Part shown: piece by piece, positions 23,121 to 34,960 of the stretch | How the letters are laid out: each line of letters opens with the position of its first letter | Position numbering within the stretch: the first letter of the stretch is position 1 | NCBI GenBank assembly: GCA_024138025.1 | Contig: JAMXBD010003401.1 | Span: 58,151 to 122,150 of the forward strand | Length of the DNA: 64,000 bases | Reading direction: 5' to 3' | DNA from: Combretum micranthum | Taxonomy: Eukaryota; Streptophyta; Magnoliopsida; Myrtales; Combretaceae | Translations under genes and position numbers: made by a program | The notes under the pieces: generated by a model | Seen by the model: the letters and a program-made list of their open reading frames with translations, nothing else | Told to the model about the DNA's origin: nothing | Database searches by the model: none

Positions 23121-24475
23121 CTTATGCATAGTTTAAGACATTGAGGACAATGTCACGATTAAATGTAGGGTAAGAATTTAAGTTGAGAAGTTGTTCAAAT
23201 TTCCACATTGTTTAAAGCAATAGTATGTCCTTAGTCCTAAGATGGAGTAATCCAGTTATTAAAAGATAAATTGACTATATCATTAGGAACTATTTGATTA
23301 TTTCATTTTAAATGTTTTGAAAATGTGAGAAAATTTTTCAAAAATTTCTTTTTAAAAAAATTTTATATATTTTATCTATATTTATATTTAAATCTAGAAT
23401 AATAATATTAAGAAAAGAAAAGTAGAATGTAATTATTTATTATTCTTGTTTGTTCTTCAGGATTTTAACTTGTATAATTAGATAATCTTTGAAAATTTTA
23501 TTCCTTTGTCTTTTGTATTAACTATACCATGCTAGAGTTAACTTATGGAATCTAAGCCAATCTGGAATTTTTCTTTATTTGAATTTTAATTTTAAGGTCG
23601 GAATTAGATCGTGATTACTGAATTAGAAAGTTAATTAACTGTGTTTTTAAGTATATTTTTTTGTATGCATTTTCTCTTATGAAGTTCTATAGATTTCATG
23701 ATTTTGATTGGAAGTTTAAATGAAATTTTCTTTTGGTAAGTTTTCTTTAAATTAATCTCTAAAAGCCAAACAAACGTAGGCAAAAACCCATCCTATTGAA
23801 AGCAAAATAAAAATAAAGTAAAAGTAGAAGTTAATTAGTACGAGTGGACCTTAGTCTCTAGGAAGAGTGAAAGTTTGACTCCTCTGCCAATTGATTTGAG
23901 CTAAATTATAAGTGGTTGATATGAAGTGAGCATTAGTCGATCAAATGAGTGATGAATCATTCTCCTCTATCAATTATACTTAAATGAAAAAAGAAAAAAA
24001 GAGATTGGGAATAAAGGAAAAAGAAAATCTAGGTGTTATATTGATGAATTTCAGTTTTGATTATGCTATCTTAAGAATTAATGAGGAAGATATATACATT
24101 TTAGTAGACGTACAAGATATGGTTGAATCTCGTTCTATTTGGTATATCTAGTATTTGATGTTTGCTTTGAGATTCTATTTTAAATAATGACTCAATTTTG
24201 ATTTACTATGATTAATTTGTAAACTTTAGTATATTGATATCTTTGAGGCAACACACATATAGGGTTGAGTAAGAATTTCAAGAAATTTCAATTTTATGAG
24301 TTAATTGAATGTGGCATAAATTATTAAATAATATAAATTATATAAATTTTTTTGTGTATAGAAAATTAGTGATATAATAAAAAAGTAGTTTTGTTTAGTG
24401 ATATTAGTTGATCGATTTTACTTTTGGGTTTTTTAAATTGCTTGGGACAAGCAATTACTTAAGTGTGGAGGAATT
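23121..24475 (+). mobile_element. Probable 3' noncoding region of a Tat-like Ty3/gypsy element
   Basis: No reading frame. The text contains TTGAGGACAATGTC near 23140, a GGTTGATATGAAGTGAGCAT / CATTCTCCTCTATCAATTA segment near 23910-23990 with an A-rich tail, and at the right end GGACAAGCAATTACTTAAGT followed by GTGGAGGAATT (24446-24475). These resemble the 3' region and polypurine tract found before the 3' LTR in plant Tat-type elements. Recognition is from memory of such sequences, hence moderate confidence. Confidence 0.45.
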
Positions 24476-26057
24476 TGATGTATGTGTTTTATTCTATATT
24501 TAATAGGTTGAAATTATGTTACTTTTTGCTAAGATTTGATGTTTAACTTGATTAATTCTTTTGCTTTTGAAAGGAGATAAAAATAATGGAGCTTTAGATG
24601 AAGTTGATCAATTTATGTCAAATTTAGAAAGGAAAAAATGAAAAATGTTAAAGATAGGAAGAACATAGGGAGATATAATAGACTGTATTTCACCTGTGCT
24701 CATATCGGATTGAACTCAGTTCATAAGAATAAAAGACCAAAGGAAAATACGATCAATTACATCCGATTGTGCTTCTCTTATGCAAATTTAGGTTTACGAG
24801 CATTGAAGAGTCAAATAGAAGCATAAGGCATTATAATCCACTGTGTTTCAACCATGCTATGTGAATGATAAGAAGAATAGATCTTCAGTAAGAAGCACGG
24901 CTCGATATATCACCCCATGCAAACTATGATGAATCAATAGTTATAACTGATTCGAGAGATACACAACGGAATAGAGCTACCTGTGCTTATTGTGTGTACT
25001 TTTTGAAGAATCGATCAAACATTTTAAAATATCTTAAGAACCTGAGTTTATCCTAATTTTAAGGATATATTAGACATTTGACAAGTATAAATAGGTATGT
25101 AGGGTTCAAAAACACAACGCAATTCATTAGATGATTAATTTCCTATATTAAAAACATAGTTATTGGAGTCTTCAAGAACAAAGCTTCAAGGAGAGAATTC
25201 AGTCAAGGAGATTATTCAAAATTGTTCTTCTAAGATGTATTCATTCCATTATAGTGCTACTTTATAATAATAGTTTAGTGTTTTTGATAGTTTTGTAATG
25301 GAGGAGTGGAAATATATCATCTAAACAACAAAAGCCCAAGATATTACTATATGTTGTGTACTTAATCATATTTTAATGAAAGTTCATGCTCTTTTTAAAT
25401 TTGATTATGTGTTTTATATTATTTCATATATTGGTATGTCCAGAATATGATTTTATGTCTGTTTTGATATATTTTAATTGAGAAATTGCATATTTGAATA
25501 GATCTTGCATAATTAAAAAGGCTTGTTTGGATCTTGAAACAGAATTATAAAAGCCTTCCATTTTAAGTGATTTGTATGAAGATTCATTGATTAATAACTT
25601 AATCCTTTGGATTGTTACTACTTAGAAGACATTATAATAGGTAGATTTGAGTGATTAGTGATCAGTAGTCTCACTAGTCTTGAAAAAGATACTAAACTAA
25701 TTTAGGAATCTTATGGATTAAATGGGGATGGATGATCACTGATATTATCATTAGAAATTGACTATTGTAATATTTCTGTGGGGAATGTGTTGTTTAGATG
25801 AGTTGAACAATATTGAATTCTTTTATCTTGCTGTTGATCAGTATTGAAGTAATATAAAAATTATAGTTATAATAATAACAGTTAATCTTCAATATGTTTT
25901 TAAGGTAAATAATAGAAAGATAAGTAAATACTTATATATTTTTTATCCTTGTGGGACGACCCTGTTCTCATCAACTATGCTATGAATTATAGGTATACTT
26001 GCCTATAACTTGATTGAAAGAAAAGATTAGAAGAGTGTATTTTTTATTAATCAATCA
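24476..26057 (+). mobile_element. Probable LTR next to the polypurine tract
   Basis: Starts TGATGTATG directly after the purine-rich tract. Near its right end is TTGTGGGACGACCCTG followed by CTCATCAACTATGC and ACTTGCCTATAACTTGATTG (about 25948-26016), typical of the last part of Tat-type LTRs. The right border is a guess at a TCAATCA near 26051-26057. Length about 1.6 kb. The 62-codon frame at 24638-24826 is not supported as a gene. Confidence 0.5.
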
Positions 26058-26086
26058 ATTAATCAACCATCTACAACTAGTTTCAA

Positions 26087-27150
26087 GAGATTAAAATCTG
26101 AGATGAAAGAGAAGCTACCTGCATTTGATAAGAATTATGATGCAAACATGAGTGGCTTCAAGCATACCATGAAGACATTTTTGGACATGCTCACTCATGC
26201 TCCTTAGTAGCCATCAAAACAATACAAGCCATAACCTAAGGCTACTCTGGTTGGTTCTTATCATGATGATAATGATGATGATGATGATGACAATGATGCC
26301 AGTCCACCACCTCCTTTTAATTACATACCATCTACACCTTATATCACCCAAAGACACTCTCCACCCCAAACACGGACCTCTCCACCAATATCCCCTGTAC
26401 ATACTTATACTCCATCTTCACCCCAAACAAAACTTTCCCCATTTGTCCAAACCTAAACACAAATCATTCTAGAACCAATGGATGAGTCACCTGCTTACTA
26501 TTCAAGTGAGGACAATGATACCATAGCCCAAATACAAACAACCCATCCCATAAAACCACAAAAGCCACAACCTATCTTTACACCACAAACATATACCCTA
26601 CCTTCACCACACCATGACTCTTCAATGCTTGAGCCCACTCTTAGAACCTTTTGAATCCTGTCACACAAATTAAATCTCTTCCCAAAACCTTCATAAGACA
26701 AACCCAGAAGCCAGTTGCTAAGAGGAGAAGATAGTTGCTCATTCATGATGAATAGATATGGAATACAATCCCATCTTGGTAAGCAACTTAGTAGATAAGA
26801 TTGCAATATAAGTAAATACTAAAGTGAATGGAGCTATGGTTAAGGAATTTAATGGTAGTAAAGGGCATGAAAAATAAAAAGAAGGCAATGCTACAGTCTT
26901 TGATAGCATCGACCTTAATAGAATACCTCCAAAACAAGAGTCGACTACACCAACTGACTAACTATCAACATACCATGAATTTTGTGAAATTGATGCTGAG
27001 ATAGCTATTGGGGTTGAAGAAGAAATTTTGGAGAATAGAAATGAAAAAAATATGGCAATGGAGGAGGGCTCTAATGATATTACCAAGATAGTTGAGGAAG
27101 CAAACACATCACCACTTCCTACCTCTCATGAAGCTCTTGAAATCACAACA
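26087..27150 (+). pseudogene. Decayed coding region, proline-rich and acidic, unknown family
   Basis: One plus-strand frame reads with few stops from 26087 to 26654: MKEKLPAFDKNYDANMSGFK, MKTFLDMLTHAP, two stops, an Asp-rich run from a GAT microsatellite (about 26268-26290), then PPPPFNYIPSTPYITQRHSP, HTYTPSSPQTKLSPF, MDESPAYYSSEDNDTIAQIQ and more TPQTYTLPSP-like text. A second open stretch (about 26821-27150) gives KVNGAMVKEFNGSKGHEK, IDLNRIPPKQESTTPTD, an acidic segment EIDAEIAIGVEEEILE, and SPLPTSHEALEITT, ending at a plausible splice donor GTATGT (27151). I do not recognise the family. Low-complexity Pro/Asp-rich segments of this kind occur in proteins carried by plant Mutator-type transposons, but that is only a suggestion. 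Confidence 0.5.
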
Positions 27151-28732
27151 GTATGTATATATGTATAAACCTTAGTTTAGCTTCTTTTTTCATTATGCTT
27201 TACTAAATTTTCTTTAGCTAGATAATAGATGATAAGGAGTAAGGTAGATGATAACGATCCCCAAGGAATACGATCCGATATTTTCTATGCTACTTTAGTA
27301 GATGCGCTTGCCTAATGTTGGTGATAGCAACAAAGTTAAAGAGAACTTATTGGCTTTTTTTAAAGTTTTGAAATACTTCAACTTTTTTTTCTTTTAACAT
27401 GATCCACAAGCTTAACAAAGACATTCATATATCCTTATATTATGATTACCACGTGATGTCTTGACAATATGATTGGACAAGTGGAGGGGGACATGAGTCA
27501 AGGGAAGAGGGTAAAGGAACTAGAGAGGAAACATCCCTATATATATTATGTTTGGAAAAGTGATTGGAAAGTAAGGCATTGGATCTTGAAATCAAATTAT
27601 CCAAGTAACCCTAAATCAATTATCTCAAAGTAAATGTGGGGGAAAAGTAGATGAAAATATCATTATAACTTTTTACTATATATACATTGCTATTTCAAGG
27701 ATTTTTTTAGTAATTTAACAAATTTAAAAGAATATATTAAAAACATTCAATCGAGTACAATCAATCTTGCCTTTTTCGTTCCCATCTAAACGAGTATTTT
27801 TCCTTATTACTCATTTCTATCATTTCTTTCTTATTATTTTCTTTTCTTTCCCACATTCAAACATAATAAAAAATCTTTACCATTTGTGATAGCTTTTTCT
27901 ATGTTTTAGGGGTTTTATTAATAATTTTAAGATGGTACACTCTAAATATTTGTGGAAAATAAAGTCACACTTATAGTAGTTTAAAGAGTTATGCAATTAA
28001 TGAATATGTAATAATATAAGTTGAATATTAAATGATAGAGTAGCACTTTAGCAGTATACAAAGTTGATGGCTGTGTTCTATTGAAAAACTAGTTGTTGTT
28101 GAGAATTAGTTATTATTTCAAACTTTGATTGTTTGTGCCTGTATATTCTAGAAACCCAAATTGATTTAATTAATATTTGACTATTATTATAATTGGTGTG
28201 TTACTTGTGTTCTACCATAATTAGGGGATTGAAAGTAGCATTAATAGTAACACGATATTTGTTAATCTTTATGTGACATTATCTTGAATAGAGTTGCATG
28301 TTGAGAAGATTTAGGTAGATCTTGGTGGCTCATAAACTTATCAATGTTGGAAAATTCCCAACATTAAATATATATATATATATGTATGTATCTATTAGTT
28401 ATACATTTATCTGAGGTTCAGGGTAATGAGTTATCTTTGTGGATTATTGTGGATAACACACACTTAAGAACCTTTGATTTTATTCCATTTTGTTCAAATT
28501 CGAATCAATTTTATAATTTCTTTTGAGACCACATTATGGTCTCAATTAATAGCTTCCTTTGTCTATTTTATGATTTTACCATAAGAAAAGTTTATCCAAA
28601 AAATGGCTCGAAAGTGATTGATTCGTACATGGAAGGTGCATGATTCCAAAAGGTAGATCAAGCCTGAGGTAGGGAATGTGCTGACGTGGAATAAAAGATA
28701 GGTAGGCCCTTAGCCTACTTATACTAAGCAAT
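27151..28732. other. Non-coding stretch with an LTR-end-like signature near 27240-27320
   Basis: GATAACGATCCCCAAGGAAT, then TTTTCTATGCTACTTTAGTA and GATGCGCTTGC, also occurs as a diverged copy near 37750-37815. It resembles the final part of Tat/Athila-type LTRs. The rest is AT-rich, with a (TA)n run at about 28369-28390. I see no gene. Confidence 0.45.
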
Positions 28733-29342
28733 TGTCACGCCCCAAAGGGTACTCTAAACGCGACAGTCCACCACACCCGATATTTAAACTTAAGTATGAC
28801 AACCTTAGTCATCCCATAAGTTTACAAATCGAGTGTAAGGTGTACTCACACAACTTTTAGGATCACACTTTGATTCGAGTAGTCTTAAGAAAGCATACAT
28901 AGCATTAATAATATAAATCACAACAAGATAAATAGTTAACTTTACAAAAGCCAAGGGGGCATACCTCCGCCAAAATAATAGGAGTCTACATTGTTTAGCT
29001 CCATTTACAAATATCTGAATCTACATTAAAGAGATTTTCCTAGAAGTCCACGCCTGTACTAGGTCCCGACTTCCTCAAAAGCTCTTTAATTCCATGTGAT
29101 AAACCTGCACAAAGTGTCCTCTCGGAACATCCAAAAATAGGAGCACTGCAACAAAAGCTATTGGGGTATAAGCTAATGCTTAGTGAGATTCATTTTCCAA
29201 GTAACATACTTGACCAAGCTAAAATATCTATACAAGCAAGTTATAATTAAGCAACCATATGAATGCACAAGCAAATGAGCAAGCAAGCATATAACTTTCC
29301 GGTAGTCATATGTGAATGGATTTATGCCCTCCACTCGGGGTT

Positions 29343-29530
29343 TGGGGTAGTTCATAAGTCATGCAGCTACAGTTCCAAAGTTGGTCCATAAGACATGCAA
29401 CCATAGTCCCAATCTTAAGTAGGGTGGTCCATAAGACATGCAACCACAATCTTTAATGTTAGTCCATAAGTCATGCAACCATAGTTTCATTATTTGAATG
29501 GGGTGGTCCATAAGTCATGCAACCCTAGTC
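29343..29530. repeat. Subrepeats inside LTR L5 (about 35-45 bp, 5 copies)
   Basis: The core GTCCATAAGTCATGCAACCA is repeated about five times with variable spacers. Two units of the same core exist in F13 (13965-14040). L2 carries an unrelated subrepeat at the matching place. Confidence 0.8.
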
Positions 29531-31578
29531 CCCTTCATTAAACACCAGCTGCCTCCCAAATACACCTTTGTCCCACTAAAGGCATACTCGACAATGATAT
29601 GTGACTCACTACATGTTATGCATGTACAATTTATTCATATAAATATGGTATATTAATTAGATAATTTAAAAGTGACCATACAGATTTCAGACACTCCAAA
29701 TCTATACTAGCTCATACAAGGTTATTGCAACAAAGCTTACCTCGATATACTTATCGTTCATTCATGCAAGTTTAGATCACCATCAATCACAATTTTATCT
29801 TTTCCTAAGTCTAATGCCACTACTACTACAAGCACATCCAAGAGCATAATTAATTGAGAAATGAACTCACTTGTCCATGTAGTGAAATCCACTAGTCGTA
29901 ATAGTCCTCGGGAAGTGGTAACCCGTCCTCCAATTCACCTAAGTACAAGGAATACCCTCAATGAGTATCTCTTAGAAGTTCATTAAACTTAACAATTTTA
30001 TTTACTAAGTTCGTCAATTTTCGCCTAGGTTGAATCCTTAACTTAAAAAGGTCATATCTAACTCATTTTAACTCGGAATTTAGCTTATAATATACCGATT
30101 TATACCTACTTCGAAAGAGCTATCTATTTCTAAAGTTAATTCAAACATTTAAGGTCATTTAAGGGTCGGAAACATACTGTACAGTAGGGTTGCGAAAATC
30201 CAAGATTTGAGCCTTTGTGAAAAATTGCTATATCTACTCTATTTAACTACTTAGACCAACTTATTTTAGTCCTAAACTTGCAAGGAGATTCTCAAAACAA
30301 AATTAAGAGATTCACACTTATCTAATCCCAAACATAAAGTTCAAATGAAACTTCTAAGAATCCATTTTCATAAAACCGAAATTTACAAGTTGAAACTCAT
30401 TGTCTTGTTTTGAGTAATTCCTTTACTAAAACTTACTTAGTTCAATGAAAATAATTTTCCTATATTATATCATCAAAGCATTCCATTTTCAATATAAAAT
30501 ACTTGTTTTGAGATCTAAAAGAAGGTTTTAAAAATTGGTCTCCCCTTAATTACGAATTTCCTCTTTGAAGTTTACAATGACAAGACCTAAATTTTGTCTT
30601 TTACAAAACACTTGATTTAAGCAATACCTTTTAGGAAAACTCATTTAAACTTATGAAAATTCATTCCTTAAGATATCTATACCAAGAGCCCTTTATATTT
30701 TTGTCTAAATCTTCATTTTAAAGTTGAATGATGGGTTCCAAAAATGGGTCTTGGTCTAGATCCGAATTTTCATAAATTTATTTTGAACATATCTCTTGAG
30801 AAAATTCATCAAAACTCATGAAAAACAACCCATTACATATTATATCTTAAGAACCCTTCATTTCTTGAATAAAATCTCATTTTTGAGTTGGAAAACATGT
30901 TTTTATTTTAGATCTTTGTCTTGATCCGAAAATACAATTTTTGTTTTTGAAAATAAACTTTGAAAATCAACTTTGATTTTGTAAGATGAAGTCTTGATGA
31001 TATACATCCATCAAACCTTCATTTTCTTAACAAAACTTCCATTTTAAGACTTGGAAGGGGGTTTTTAAAATGGTGCCTTGACAAGTTACGAATTTTACTT
31101 TTTCATTCAAACTCAAATCTAAGATCTACTCAATACAACCATGAACATAAGAAAAACTTGGTAGTAGGCCTTAAACTTCTAGATCTACACATAAACATAA
31201 CTAAAGCTTGTAAAACTCTAGATCTACAAGTTATCACAAAAACAAGAAGATAAACAAGCCTTCAAGATAACAAAATACTAAGAACAAAAGAGATCATCAT
31301 CTAGAGGAGTGTTTCAATTCTTGGCATCATCATCCATAGCTTTTTAAGCTTGTGGAATGTCCTTTGATGCATGAAACATCCATAATATCATCCTATAACA
31401 TCTTATGAGAGCTAAAAGAGATTACCTAAATATTTGCAAGAAAGTATGTGGAAGCAAGGAAAGAAAATGGTGGCAGCTTGTTCTTAAGAAGACAAGCAAG
31501 AAGAGAGAAAAAAGAAAGGGAAAAAGAGAGAGGAAAAATATAGGGTTTGTAAAGGTGAAAGAGGGAAGGAATGAGATG

Positions 31579-31586
31579 TTTAAATA
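31579..31586 (-). promoter_or_regulatory. LTR TATA-like box (L5)
   Basis: TATTTAAA on the minus strand, 866 bp from the U3 end. The greater distance than in other copies reflects expansions in U3, including the G run. Confidence 0.5.
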
Positions 31587-31638
31587 GAGATAAAATGTGT
31601 TAAATAATTGAAAAAAAAAATAAAACAAGCAGCTGCAC

Positions 31639-31671
31639 GGGGGGGGGGGGGGGGGGGGGGGGGGGTGGGGG
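31639..31671. repeat. 27-G homopolymer followed by T and five G
   Basis: An uninterrupted run of 27 G on the plus strand, then T, then GGGGG. It lies about 53 bp upstream of the TATA-like box when L5 is read in sense (minus) orientation, where it is a C tract. Its length may be inaccurate in the assembly. Confidence 0.9.
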
Positions 31672-32457
31672 TGTGGCGCGGCTGGCTGATTTTATGTGGT
31701 GTAGGGGTGTGTGTAGTTTGATTTTAACTTATTTTTGAAAGTGTAACAAATTGCTTCCATATCTAACTAAAAGAGACTTTAAAATATCAAATAAATAATT
31801 AAAAATAAGGAAAAGTGGCTAATTTTTGGGGATGGTCAGCTGCCATTTTGGGGAAATGGAGTGTAAGAAAAAGCAAAAGAAAACATAATAATGTGTAGTA
31901 ATGATAATGATGTGTACTTGAGGTATGGGTTGATAAAGTGGCTTTTTGACTAAGAAAATATATAAAATAAATTAAGAAAAATATTTTTATTTAAGTGGCA
32001 GAATTTTTATGATTTAAATAAAATAATCAAATAAATTATTTTTAGAAATTTAACAATTAAGTTACCGGTAAGAGTAAAATAAGCTTATATGAGCTATAAC
32101 TGATATTTTTAAAATCCGAAAAATTATAAACTTGATATTTTTGAAATCCTTATAAAAATACGAGTCTAAAAATATTAAAGATATATTTTAATTTTCCGAG
32201 CCCCGGGACACGTTTTCCAAAGCAGTATCCAAACGGGTTCAAAATAAGCCGAAAATAAACTAATCTGATATTTTTAATAAATCAAATATTATTACGGACT
32301 ATTCTAAACACTTTAATTATTTTTCGACTCCTCGATTTACGAACTCGGGTTTGCAGGATCTAAACTGTAAGGTTTTACTCAAGATCCGTTGACTTAAGGT
32401 CTCCGGTAGACTTTCCGGCTTAAGGTTAAGGCTTAGAAAACAGGGGTTTACAGCAAT

Positions 32458-33081
32458 ATCCTACATTAACATAGTATGCTATACCGCATATGAGACCACT
32501 GCAATTCCACATGTGAGACCACTGCAGTACCATAGGTGAGACCACTCGATACCACAATCTTATTTAGCATAAGCTCAATATAGGTATCATTTTTCTTTTC
32601 TTTTTTTTTTTTTTTTTGCTGATAATATTATACTATGTTTGATATCATGTATCCTCTTAGCGACCTTCCCTATGCTTTTATATTATCTTTCTGTTAGGCC
32701 ATGTAATTTACTTTAGACCAGGTATATAATGAAAACCATATTTTATTATAATGTTTGTGCCCTGTCATATCTTAAACTTCTTTAATTTAGGATTAATTTA
32801 ATATTATATTTTATATATATTGAAATATATGTATGTATATACATATATTTTAATGCCTTAATGGCTGAAAATAGGATGTCTATAACTTGTCTCTCTTTAT
32901 GGTGAAGTTTGCTAAAATTTTACCATAGAAACTTAGAAGAAAGACTCTTTTTCCCTTTAAAAGACTAGAGATGAACTTGAAGATTGGAAAGATGCTTCTA
33001 TTGTGAGTGCACTAGGGATTATGATTATGCACCTTCATGCTAATGATTCACTTAGAAATTGATTATATAGTCTTAAAATTT
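32458..33081. repeat. AT-rich stretch with a short three-copy tandem repeat (about 32478-32560)
   Basis: The core TGAGACCACTGCA recurs at about 25-bp spacing three times (ATGAGACCACTGCAATTCCA, GTGAGACCACTGCAGTACCA, GTGAGACCACTCGATACCA). The rest is AT-rich with no gene seen. It lies on the 3' side of the minus-strand Tat element. Confidence 0.65.
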
Positions 33082-33575
33082 GAATACCCCTCTCTTGAGC
33101 TAGTAATCTCTAGTACTAAATATTTTATTCTCAATACTACTCCTCTAAACTAGCATTTATTAATACTAGTTGTTTGATGGCGCTTCTTCGAGCTAGCATT
33201 TACTAATACTTAATGATACTCTTATGAGCTAGGATTTCCTAATATTGATGGCACTCCTTCAAGCTAACATTTGGTTGTTGAACTTTCTAATGGTGTTCCT
33301 TTAAGCTAGCAATTTCTAAATTTGATGGCAGTCCTTTCAGTTAGCTTTTACTAATATTGATGGCGCTTCTTCGAGTATCAGTGCCTGATCTTGATGATGC
33401 TCCTTTGAGTTAATAATTTATAATTTTGATGGCACTCCTCCAAGTTTGCAATTAGTTTTGAAGTTTTGATGATGCTCCTTTAAGCTAGAACTTTTTCATT
33501 TTGAAAGCACTCCTCTAAGCAAGGTTTATTGATACTAATGGTACTCCTCCAAGCTAGTGGACTTGATGCTCTTTT
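33082..33575. repeat. Degenerate minisatellite, about 36-bp unit, 13 copies
   Basis: Units follow TGATGGCACTCCTTCAAGCT plus AGCATTTACTAATAT-like text. Cores such as GGCACTCCTTCAAGCTA, GGCGCTTCTTCGAGCTAG, GATGCTCCTTTAAGCTAG and GGTACTCCTCCAAGCTAG are visible in order. Periods vary from about 32 to 45 bp. It sits downstream (minus-strand sense) of the Tat pol remnant, where an element's 3' untranslated region would be. Confidence 0.85.
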
Positions 33576-34276
33576 TAAAACTGATTACTTTAAAGACACA
33601 ATTCTTGTACAGGCATTTATGATAAAAATGATTATAAAGGATTTGTTTAAATTAAGAGTCCTATTAGGTTCTTATAAAAGCATCTAAACTATAAGCCAAC
33701 ATTTAAAGTTCGATCATTGTTAATTCTTTATCTCTTTGGCACAAAAACTAGTAGAATCAACTTGACTGGAATGACACTTTTTTATAAGATCCATTTGACA
33801 AGCCCATTTTGTGCTTTTAAATAAATTTTTTTTTTTTGTGAGAATCATCCTCTATGAATATCTACCAAGTCATTCATTCCTCTAAAGACAGAATTTACTT
33901 TTCAAATCAACCTGCTCATATATCTAATCTCCTAAAAGAGGCATTCCTTCCAACAAATGTCAAACTATAAAAAAAGTATTGAAATGTCTATAAGCTTATC
34001 ATGTGCTCAATCATCTATTCCTCACTTTTCATTACATGGTTGTGTTTAATGTGTATGGGAGGTATAGAGATAAAGGAAAACATACTGATGACATGATTGG
34101 TTAACAACCTACCTAAAGTTGATGATCAACTGGGATATCATTTTTGTTGGCAAATAAAGAAGAATAGATCACGCATAGAAAAAACAACTAACATTTTCTA
34201 AACTTGGCATGATTTTCATTGATTTTATTAAATCATCTTAATCAAATGTCAATGATAAGGCACCGTTTATTCATCT
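33576..34276. other. Unassigned stretch between minisatellite and Tat pol
   Basis: No open frame and no recognisable integrase text on either strand. If the Tat element was complete, its integrase has been deleted or has decayed beyond recognition here. Confidence 0.5.
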
Positions 34277-34474
34277 TTAGTCTTTTACTCTCATTAAATT
34301 TAAAGATAATAAGGAAGAATCTCCATATAATTCCAAGTCTTCAATTCTCTTGTTAAGTGCCATCTTGAGGCCTATGATGCTAGTATTGTATTTTGCTACA
34401 ATGTTGGTGTATGGTAATGTTGATCTCACAAAAGCTAGATTTAGGTTATCTTTTGGGGATGTTATGATTGCCAC
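34277..34474 (-). pseudogene. pol: Second, archaeal-type RNase H remnant of a Tat-lineage element
   Basis: A 65-codon frame reads MAIITSPKDNLNLAFVRS, LPYTNIVAKYNTSIIGLKMA and IEDLELYGDSSLL. This matches the Tat-lineage extra RNase H pattern GAVLxSPxG...FPCTNNxAEYEAxxxGLxxAxxxxIxxxxVYGDSxLV. The E of AEYEA is changed (AKYNT), so a catalytic residue is probably lost; the D of GDS is kept. A tandem second RNase H is a hallmark of the Tat lineage (Ogre, Retand and relatives). It follows the regular RNase H, in the expected order on the minus strand. Confidence 0.75.
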
Positions 34475-34619
34475 AATCCCACATCTATAGACATTAGAAA
34501 CACCATCAAAGTATAACTTCTACTTAGGGATAGATGATGATTCTAACTGTTCATTTGATTTTGCCACTAAGACGTTTTTGTTTGGAAACTAGACTTGCTC
34601 CCTAAGAGGGGTAACTTAG

Positions 34620-34960
34620 GCTTTTTAGAAAGATGATTTGTTAGTGCTTGCCTCATGTCTGGGCTTTCATTCACATATGTCATATTGAATTTTGATAATA
34701 GCATCTGCCACTTAGCGTTTCTTTCGATTAATGCTAGTTTATCTACTTAATTTGTTAAAGGGTCATGCTTCCTGAGGAGTTTGACGAAGTAATATAAAAT
34801 ATACTAAATAAGCTAATTCATAATCCAGGCTAAAGCATAATAGGTTCTCTCTACTTCCATGTGCCTTTGTTTACCTTTTGTAAACTTCTTTCTTAAATAA
34901 TATATGGGTTTTTCTCTTCCACATTCATCGTTCTACCCCATCATGCATCCTGCTAATTTA
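34620..34960 (-). pseudogene. pol: RNase H domain remnant of Tat-lineage pol
   Basis: Minus-strand text reads YYLRKKFTKGKQRHMEVERT, then YYALAWIMN, LYYFVKLLRKHDPLTN, ALIERNAKWQMLLSKFNMTY and SPDMRQALTNHLS. This corresponds to the family segments YxSKxFTxxExxYxxxEKxCxALxW, LxxYxxxxxxxLISKxDPLKY and RxARWQMLLSEFDIxYV. Frame changes occur, but the order is regular. It sits between the RT (35230-35600) and the second RNase H. Confidence 0.75.

Larger units (their letters stand above)
28733..32452 (-). mobile_element. Solo LTR L5 (3720 bp)
   Basis: Perfect TG...CA ends (TGTCACGCCCCAAAGGGTAC ... GGGGTTTACA) and exact 5-bp duplication GCAAT (28728-28732 and 32453-32457). This is the best-preserved border pair of the family. 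It holds a subrepeat of about five units (29343-29530), the conserved block (about 30045-30150), a TATA-like box and a long G run (31639-31665). No internal coding region. Open frames at 31405-31628 fall in the purine-rich leader and are not genes. Confidence 0.95.

Noticed and set aside
26197..26806. Alternative frames (91 codons plus; 62 and 102 codons minus) over the pseudogene
   Set aside because: Methionine/histidine or tryptophan/glycine-rich shadows of the better-supported frame that gives Pro-rich and Asp-run text.
29343..29530. CRISPR-like array (regular repeats with spacers)
   Set aside because: Repeats are imperfect with spacers of irregular length, inside a plant LTR; there is no cas context and the genome is eukaryotic.
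31405..31628. Basic Lys/Arg-rich frame on plus and Phe-rich frame on minus strand
   Set aside because: Low-complexity GA-rich leader of LTR L5.
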